Positions 56,294 to 64,000 of a stretch of DNA of 64,000 nucleotides are shown here, in pieces. This DNA comes from Prostheceraeus crozeri (lineage: Eukaryota > Platyhelminthes > Polycladida > Euryleptidae). The notes under the pieces were generated by a model. It saw nothing but the letters and a program-made list of their open reading frames with translations. It was not told the origin of the DNA and searched no databases. The DNA lies in contig CAJQUW010010395.1 in the NCBI GenBank assembly GCA_907163375.1, forward strand, positions 1 to 64,000. The letters run 5' to 3'. Both the position numbers and the translations under genes were made by a program. The stretch's first letter is position 1; every line of letters starts with the position of its first letter.

Positions 56294-58045
56294 ACATTGA
56301 AAAACACACGTATATGCATTATTTGTTCAAATTATGAAGTCATGGAGATGTTAAAATTCAATTTATTCAGATTGAGACATCATGCTGATTCATGCATATG
56401 GCAATCAATACTCACACTACGAGTAATTACATATGTCGAGTAGTAAAGGAATCGCACAATGCTGTAACGATGAATGAGACCAGAATTCTATGATTCGCCA
56501 TAGACTTCTTAATGTTAGTATCTGGACAGGAAACTTGTTGAGGTGTACACATGAGGGTATAGTCATTCATCATTTAGCCATTGCTTTCTAAATGGCATCT
56601 CCTGGACATGAAGCTGAATTCAGCGATTTTATCCGGAAATCAAGACTCAATTACAGGCGGATTCAAGATCTTTTATCCTTAACATGCATTTTGTATAATG
56701 TTCGCAGGACAGAAGTGTAGATAGATAATGCGTTACATTATGAAACTGAATATAATCGTGAATTATTATTTCACCGATGCCACTAATAACACTACGCTAA
56801 AACATCAAGAACGAAGACGGATATGTTGAAGAATTCTGTATTAGAAGAAGTATGATCTGCTTGATGAAGACTTCAGAAATATAATTGCAATGTGAAGAAG
56901 TTTATCTCTTAAGAACCAATCGGGGATAGTAGGGCGATACGCTGCGAAGAATTATTAGAAAAGTCTAATTTTTGGTATTTAAAGAAGAAAAATTGATTCG
57001 TTTAATCTACTTCAGTGGGAATGCTTCCCTAAAATTTGAAAATTAGGCTGGTTGGATTTCACAAAGTCATCAAATAAACCATCTAATGCATCACGGCTAT
57101 AAAGTTCGCGTTCAATTGCAATCGAATAGTCTTTGAATTTGTTTGTAAATAATACTCTGTACTTCCATTTTACTCCCACACATCAAACCGTCATCCAAAT
57201 ACAAAGCATGAAATTTCAAGTTGTTCGCTGTCTCGATCTCTACTAACAGTTCTTGCAGGATATCAGAAATTACGACAGGAACTAGAACCGATATTATGCC
57301 ACTGCGAAAGTACAACTGAGTTTTTCAAGTTGATGAACACGCATACTCCAAATAGTCTTGCAAGTATTGCTAAATTCCTTCAAAAAGCTAAAGAGTTGCG
57401 ATAGTCTACTACACACAACACAAACTGAATGACATTTAGAAGCAATTTTTTTCCTCTCCTTCCTGAACATGATTTTTTTGTTGTTGAAATTGACCGCACG
57501 CTTGAAATGTACTATTTGATGTCTGAGTTTTTGCAGTTATGTTTGAAACACGAATGTTTTTGTTCACATGCATGTTCTCCATCCTCTTCCATGTTTTCCA
57601 AAGTATTTGGAAATAAACGTTTATTGATTTATTGACTATTGAGAAGAGAAATTGCCCTTGCAGGTCTACTTGTTGCACACCGGTCATTGAAAACGTTCCC
57701 ATTTGATGAAAGGCTCATGCTGCCATCTTCTTTACCATTAATTCTTTCTTTAGCGACAGTGACACTATTGGCCTAGGTCAATGCAAAAGATGTCTTTTGA
57801 CGCTTTGAAGTCGCTTTTTCAGACCATTTGTTAAATAGTTCCAGCTGCTATGTAAACTACCACCAACATATTCATAGGAATAGAAGCAATCGTTTACAAA
57901 TTATCTTCTGTGAAAACGCACGGTATTTTGATTTTTTCAGAATTTAGTGATGGCTTTTACAGTAATGAAAAGGCATGGCCCTGTTGCAATAATGATAGTA
58001 CTTTGTGAATCACTTTTGATACAAAAGTTTTCAAAAAAGACTGAA
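56294..58045. other. Spacer, one possible RT remnant
   Basis: Apart from a possible reverse transcriptase fragment at 57112-57315, nothing was recognised. Confidence 0.45.
57112..57315 (-). pseudogene. Possible reverse transcriptase fragment (YLDDG)
   Basis: The minus-strand frame has ILQELLVEIETANNLKFHAL followed by YLDDGLMCG. This resembles the motif C region of retroelement RTs in which YLDDG is followed by a small residue and a long helix. No flanking RT blocks were found, so a chance match is possible. Confidence 0.4.
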
Positions 58046-58047
58046 TA

Positions 58048-58791
58048 GTCCGGGAGCCAGCGTGAAGTTGTGCAGGGAACGAGGTAGTACATAAAACTTT
58101 CAGATAGGATAGTGCACCTCTAACCTACTGCAAAACTTCGCGTCTGCCGGATCAGATCATTTGCTTTTCAGAAATAGAGAGGATAACACAATCCTATGTA
58201 TTTCCAATGGTAAAATTGTGACATCTGAGGTGTTGACTCCATTTTTTCGAATTTTTGCTCATAAAGGTTACACAAATTGGTATTTTGTTGAACTGGTTAT
58301 TATAGAAATCATCTACAGATCATGATCTTTCAAATGAGTTATCATTCAGTGACAGAGGATGACGTAAAGTGTACAAACAGACACTTTTCGTTAAAGTATA
58401 TCAACAATTTTCCTGAAATTTCTTTGTTAAAATTTGCAGTTACACCAACGAAAAGTGTCTGTTTGCACACTTTACGTCATCCTCTGTCACTGAATGATAA
58501 CTCATTTGAAAGATCATGATCTGTAGATGATTTCTATAATAACCAGTTCAACAAAATACCAATTTGTGTAACTTTTATGAGCAAAAACTCGAAAAAATGG
58601 AGTCAACACCTTAAATGTCACAATTTTACCACTGGAAATACATAGGATTGTGTTATCCTCTCTATTTCTGGAAAGCAAATGATCTGATCCGGCAGACGCG
58701 AAGTTTTGCAGTAGGCTAGAGGTGCACTATGCTATGTGAAAGTTTTATGTACTACCTCGTTCCCTGCGCAACTTCACGCTAGCTCCCGGAC
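58048..58791. mobile_element. TA-flanked palindromic MITE (copy 2) with 345-bp arms
   Basis: The left arm is 58048-58392, the right arm 58447-58791, and the loop 54 bases. The arms are near-identical inverted copies with few differences, ending in GTCCGGGAGCCAGCG and its partner. TA flanks both sides (58046-58047, 58792-58793). The end sequence and the words GCAGGGAACGA and ACTTTCA are shared with the MITE at 21547, so they are relatives. No coding capacity; the short frame at 58322-58519 simply crosses the palindrome. Confidence 0.92.
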
Positions 58792-58793
58792 TA

Positions 58794-60658
58794 GAAGCTT
58801 TCACCAAAGGATATACTGAATCAATCCTAGTAAGAAGATATTCTTTTTTTAATTGCTAATTCACTAAATGGATACTAGAATGAATAAAGAGACTTCACAC
58901 TTAGCCGTTGTACATCTTCAATCATTGTTATTGACTGTTGAATATGATTGTAATAGTCTTGTAAGTATTATATATCATTGTTGGTAATACTTCCTTGATT
59001 GGGTTATCTTCTCTCAGCAAATTCTCTACATGAATATGCGATTGCAATAATTGATTCTGCTGGATCATGATGTACCGGTATTTCACAGAATGAAGTGATC
59101 TTTTTCAAAGCCTGCTCTGTATCCAGGTGCACACTGCCGTCATCCATCAATCTTACAAATGTCCCCGGTCTTCAATTCAGTGCATGCTGTGGAATTTAAG
59201 CGTCCATAGATCAATTATGCATATGTTCCCTGTTTATATGTAGCCCTCATCTGTACGGCTGAAAGGGAAGTTTCCTGTGCAGAAAATAATATTAAGAAGT
59301 CTGTGGATTCACTGACATACTGAGCGATTGAAAAGTTTATAGCTATTCGCTATTACATAGACCTGACATCAGATAGATGCTAACATATGACTTCGGCGGA
59401 TCTGACGAATTCGTACGTCAGCTGGCGACTATGTGACGTCACATTGTTTGCTGGGGATGAAGAAAATTCAATTTTTCTTCATATTTTTAAAAAAGTCAGT
59501 AACGACCCCATTAATATTTTCCATTACGCTTGTAGGCTATTTCACTTGCGTATGACAGCAAACGGTTTACCACGAAGATGTTCTATTGTTTGTTTTTAGG
59601 CATGCACCGTTTATGGGACTAGCTAAATGTGACGGTACTGAATAGGCCTACCGACATTTCATAGAGCTCTGTCAATATTCTCTAATATTGTTAGAGAATC
59701 TGAAAATGATTTAACGCAAGATTCTGAAGAACATCTACAAGCATCGAATTCGAAAAAGTTGGAACAAGATTCACATTTGCAAAAATTTTTGGCAGCAAAT
59801 TATTCTACAATGAGGCAATTTTAGAAAAGTGAACCAACATAATTTTAATTTTTGAAAATTTTCCCTGTGTTTACAAACCAACTATACGAGATGCAGACAT
59901 GCTCATATTAATAACGGTTAAACTCATATAAACGTATAAGCGGTCATATCAGGAGGAACAGAATATATAGCAGAAAGGATTTGATATTTACTGATAAGAG
60001 TCTTAAAGCATATTTAGCTTCGCATGAAAGTAAATTAATTACCAAGGAAGTTTACGAAGGCATTTTCTATACAGCATTTTGATACAAAAATCCGAAAATT
60101 ATTCATATTTTGACTCAATTTTCGGGTATGCAAAAGTTGTTGCATGAAAAATATAGGACTAGATAATAGAATAGCATGCTTTATGAATTGAGATATGAAA
60201 AATGCCAAGTAGGAAAGTATTCTAAATCCATATTTCCAGGATGTGCATTCGTAAAGCAATCAAGTTACAAGAGTAAAGTAAAATTATATAATGTGATAAC
60301 AAATCCGCTACGATAATCTACGAACTGAGATGCATAAAAATGTGTTGATCATCAATTTTGCAAATCTGACGCTGCGTTGCTCCTCTAGAGTGGGTGATTA
60401 TATCCGAACTCCTATATCACCGGAGTGGAGTTTTTCAACTCTGACACAAATCCACTGACATTAGAGAAGCAGCACAACAAAAGAGCATCAACATAATTCT
60501 TAATCATATTAATTCATTTTTTACAGAAAGTTCACCCGCAGCACAGCTATGAGCCATGAATGAAGGTAGGAGTTACTCAATGAAAAAGTAATAAATGGCA
60601 TTATTTGAAATAAATAAAAGAAAAAATCGGACCTTCGAATCTAATTAATCTGTCCACA
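58794..60658. other. Spacer, nothing recognised
   Basis: No gene family or repeat identified. Confidence 0.45.
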
Positions 60659-62085
60659 TCAGCACCTGTTCGCACGCCTCTTGAAAGTATCAAGATTGTA
60701 TTGGTCAGGGAAAGTGGTCTGATGATGCTGATTCCAAAGATGTGCCGTGCGAACAAAATAGCTTTTCGAGCGACTGACAGTGCGTGTGCATTCTAAGCTC
60801 ACATGATAGGATGTGAGTGCATTAGCTCTGCTCGTGCTTCTGGAGAAGATCGTAGGTTTGGGTACACACTCATTTACTGCAGAGCTGCTTCTACCCAAAT
60901 ATTATCTGTGGTAGAGACTGAGTGAAGCAATATCCCGTCTGTCGGAGAGCGGCTGCAACTCGCTAGCAAGTTTTTCATCCATTAGATTCTTGACATGTTT
61001 CTCAACCCGTTCAAGGAGATTTAGATGTGTTTGTGGGGCACCTGCCCACGGATGACAACAATACTCCTTCAAAGGACGAATAGTGGACTTATAAAGATAG
61101 CAGACAGTGTGTGGTGGAATATGGCTGCTGGCACCATTACCAATGCGTTGAGCTTCCTGCTTGCTGATGTACTAGATGTACGGTTTCCATGACAAGTCTT
61201 TCGTAACCGGCAATCCAAGGAAGGAGATGGAATCTTGCACTCTGATCCTATTATCTGACATCTTAATGCTTTGATCATCATCATCTCCTTTAAGTCGTGA
61301 GTGCAGAATACTCTGCGTTTTTGAAGGATTGAAGGAAACAAGCCATTTGATGCCCCATTCAGAAACCCTGCGTAAGTCTTCATTAAGAACGTCGCATAAC
61401 CGCTGACGTTACTGAGTGCTCCTAGCTAGTCGCTCATTGGAATTGAAGAGTGTCGTGTCATGCGCATACATCACCAATTTACTCACCTGGCAGTCTGAGA
61501 GGTCGTTGGCAGAAAAATAGTGGGTCCCAAAATTGACCCTATAGGAGGAACTCCGGCATTGACAACCTTGTTGGAGGACTTTTAACCATCTAAGACGACA
61601 GATATCTACCGGTCACTAAGGAAGGAAGAAAGAAGTTTGTGGAGTTGATCAGCAACTCCAGAAGACTTAAGCTTCCTAAGGAGTCCTTGATAACAGACTT
61701 TATCGAATGCCTTGGAAATATCCAGCGCAACTGATCTCGTCTCACCTTGTCTGTCAAGAACACGACTCACATGTTCAGTGACATATGAAAGAAGATCAGC
61801 AGTTGTTCGAGAGTGCCTGAAGCCATACTGTTCTTCTGATAGAAGGTTCTGGGTTTCAAGGAAGTTAACAATATGTTGGTTAATCACTGCTTCAAAAATC
61901 TTGCCAGCAATTGAAAGCAGGCTGATAGGACGGTAACTAGATGCAAGAGATTCAGAACCTTTCTTTGGAACTGGAACCACGGAGGCTACTTTTCAACAAG
62001 ACGGAGACTCGCCAGTGGATAGACATCTACTGAACAGTTTGGATAAAAGTGGAAAAAGTTCTGTATCTTTCTTGATGAAACATTC
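60659..62085 (-). pseudogene. LINE reverse transcriptase, truncated and inactivated
   Basis: The minus-strand order begins with KLFSRCLSTGESPSC and VPVPKKGSESLASSYRPISL (61980-61920). NLLSEEQYGFRHSRTTADLL and VALDISKAFDKVCYQGLLRK (motif A) follow. Then comes a damaged motif B region (VPPIGSILGPTIF, about 61545), and MYAHDTTLF (about 61465), where the catalytic YADD has become YAHD. The thumb region ends with RRDIASLSLYHRYYLGRSSS, FVRTAHLWNQ and YNLDTFKRRANRC, closing at 60659. Frameshifts separate several parts. The family resembles the plus-strand LINE at 14235, but it is a separate copy. Confidence 0.87.
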
Positions 62086-64000
62086 TCGACTCTGAGTATC
62101 CGTTCATTTCAATTATGAGTTTATTTCATTGAGTCGCATAGAATAAAGCCATTGCAGAATAGTAATACAGGATTGCATCGAGCATTGGGCATACAATTAC
62201 GGCTTAAGAATTTTGCTATCCATCTAATCTGTACATCTTTTACATGAATTATGTATAATCAAGGATCACAAAGGGTCGGATCGAAGGGATGCGTCAAGCT
62301 TTTGTTCAGATGAAACATAAGAATGGTCTATTTACTTGTATTTGCGGTCAGTCGTATGATGTCATCTTTATTCTTCGTGCTCGTATATAGTCAGTCAGCA
62401 TGTAGGCCGTTCAGTGTATTATAAGCCTATTTGTTATAGCATGAAGGCCATATCAGGGTCTTCAATTCGACACATAAATGCAGTCATCTATTTGTAATAT
62501 ATATATTATGTAATGGTGCTGAACCTGATGACTATTAGCATCATGGATTAGTTGAACCTAAAGGCATGCCAGCGAGTAATCAAATGAAAATGTCGCTAAA
62601 ACGTTTTCAACCCACAGGCTCCTGCAACTTCAAGCCTCCTCCAAATTAAATAATTCTCATAATTCAAAGCATTTTCGAAATCCTCAACATGCCAGCAACA
62701 AGAATGCGTGATAAAACAAAGGAATACCTTTACATATATTCGACAAAGCAAACGGTTAATATTTTAACGCAATTGCTGCAATTCTACTGACACTGGGTGA
62801 GCGTTATTTATTAGAATCACGCATAAGCGTAATCACCCAAACATTTTTTCAAATTTATATTATTAACATTCATAATCTTTTTCACGATGTTGTGAAACAG
62901 GATCAGCTAACCACTCGACATTGAGACGCTTGAGTCTCGATCTCCAGCATGACTCAAATATACTTTGACAAATTTGTGAAAATTGTCCCTGTCATTCGAA
63001 TTAGCAATCATACTTGTAACGCAAGCTGCGTTCTATTTGTACATATGACGTTCTCTCAAGCGTCGCTTTCAAGGATTTCTTTGAATATTGAACAATATGT
63101 TATATTATGGGCTGAGTTTTCCAAGAATGCTGTATTGACTTCCACCCATTCTCGACAGGTAATCCTGGATTCACTTTTCGAGGAAAGTTGCTGTCTTGTG
63201 CTTCTCCGCTCTCGTGAAAATTGACAACTCGTTTCCGAACACGAATAAGTATCTAGGCCTGCACTTCTCAACTTAATTGAATTAACTCTTCAGTCTATTT
63301 CATCCAATAAATCAAAGCAAAGCGCAAAAAATGCACAAATTAGTACAACTGAATACATGTGCATATCGATCTTCGTCCTATCTATGGCATCCTTCGCTGG
63401 TCGTGCTTTACCTATAATAACAGTTCTGATTTATTGAGGCCCTTGACAGAATGTCGTCATTGCGCCTAAATACACATAATGCAACATATCAGTCTGAAGC
63501 CATGCATCCCATCAAATTCAAAAGTTTCACTTAAAACTTTGCACATGTATACTGCAAAAATGAAGAGACAACGTTCAAAATTGTTAGAGAACTTTACATA
63601 CCGTGAGATTCCTAATAATCAAGGATGTTCGGTTGTCATCAACAAAAAAATAACAGACGACATTTTGCTGTTAAATGTGATTTATTCAGGGGTTACATTG
63701 TTGGTATATGTGTTCTTTAAACAACTCAATTACGTCGACAGTAAAAAATCGATGTTCAACCTCCACAATGTGTGTTGTGTTCAGAGCAGATAATTTCATT
63801 GGCATTCTAAAACATTCTTAAGTTTAAGTCTCTCAAACATGACTGTATTCTTTTTAAAAAAGCCGGAAATGTAAAGCTCTCAAACAAGGGGCCTCAATGC
63901 CGTTTCATTGCGAATCATAACTCAATGCACCTTCCAAAGCAATTCATCATTTAGGTTGCATGTCTTCTACATTAGACAACAGATACGCCATCAGATAACT
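62086..64000. other. Spacer to the window edge
   Basis: No known domain or repeat was recognised. Open frames at 62949-63224 and 63479-63793 (plus) have no family resemblance. The latter has a hydrophobic stretch near residues 65-80 and could in principle be an exon. Confidence 0.4.

Noticed and set aside
57429..57702. Small genes on both strands near 57.5 kb
   Set aside because: No recognisable motif and overlapping opposite frames; probably chance.
58322..58519. Open frame of 65 codons
   Set aside because: It spans the loop and both arms of the palindromic MITE and is a by-product of it.

Overview
The window looks like a stretch of an AT-rich animal genome, most likely a marine invertebrate. 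I cannot place it to phylum from sequence alone. The evidence is the gene content: a DEG/ENaC channel, a rhodopsin-class GPCR, a MATH-BTB protein, an MFSD1-type transporter and an EXD1-like protein. GT-AG introns, metazoan transposon families and long non-coding spacers agree with this. There are no bacterial operons, ribosome-binding sites or CRISPR arrays. Five host genes are supported: MATH-BTB (20277-21341, minus), MFSD1-like (26468-27997, minus), a two-exon DEG/ENaC channel (34391-37741, plus), an EXD1-like pseudo-exonuclease (45222-46028, plus) and a class A GPCR (49780-50931, minus). Four of the five have uninterrupted coding regions.

Most of the rest is transposon debris, and much of it can be dissected. 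Bases 1-2447 hold nothing I recognise. A G-tract satellite and a 22-bp minisatellite fill 2448-4206. A deleted hAT relic (4876-5455) is followed by a piggyBac element bounded by TTAA (5779-8364), a frameshifted pogo/Tigger transposase (8697-9256) and a degenerate THAP/P-element-like transposase (10478-13436, minus) that carries a perfect 59-bp inverted duplication. From 14235 to 18043 lies a LINE reverse transcriptase split by a Penelope-like element (PLE) with a GIY-YIG domain and a 13-bp target duplication. Between 29593 and about 33100 a second PLE (plus) sits inside a third PLE (minus).

The remaining repeats include three tandem tRNA-like units (24476-25540) and two TA-flanked foldback MITEs, one almost entirely palindromic (58048-58791). 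There is a hAT MITE with an exact 8-bp target duplication (55510-56285), a pair of CACTG-ended MITEs (51655-52351), two tRNA-derived SINE copies, and two more LINE fragments (53515-54181 and 60659-62085, both minus).

The five host genes show no operon-like relationship and appear functionally independent. The biological interest lies in nested retroelement architecture, in hairpin-forming transposon copies that could yield double-stranded RNA, in an EXD1-like protein that has lost the catalytic acids of its family, and in a DEG/ENaC channel with a non-standard selectivity-filter motif. All assignments come from reading motifs by eye; no database search was run.
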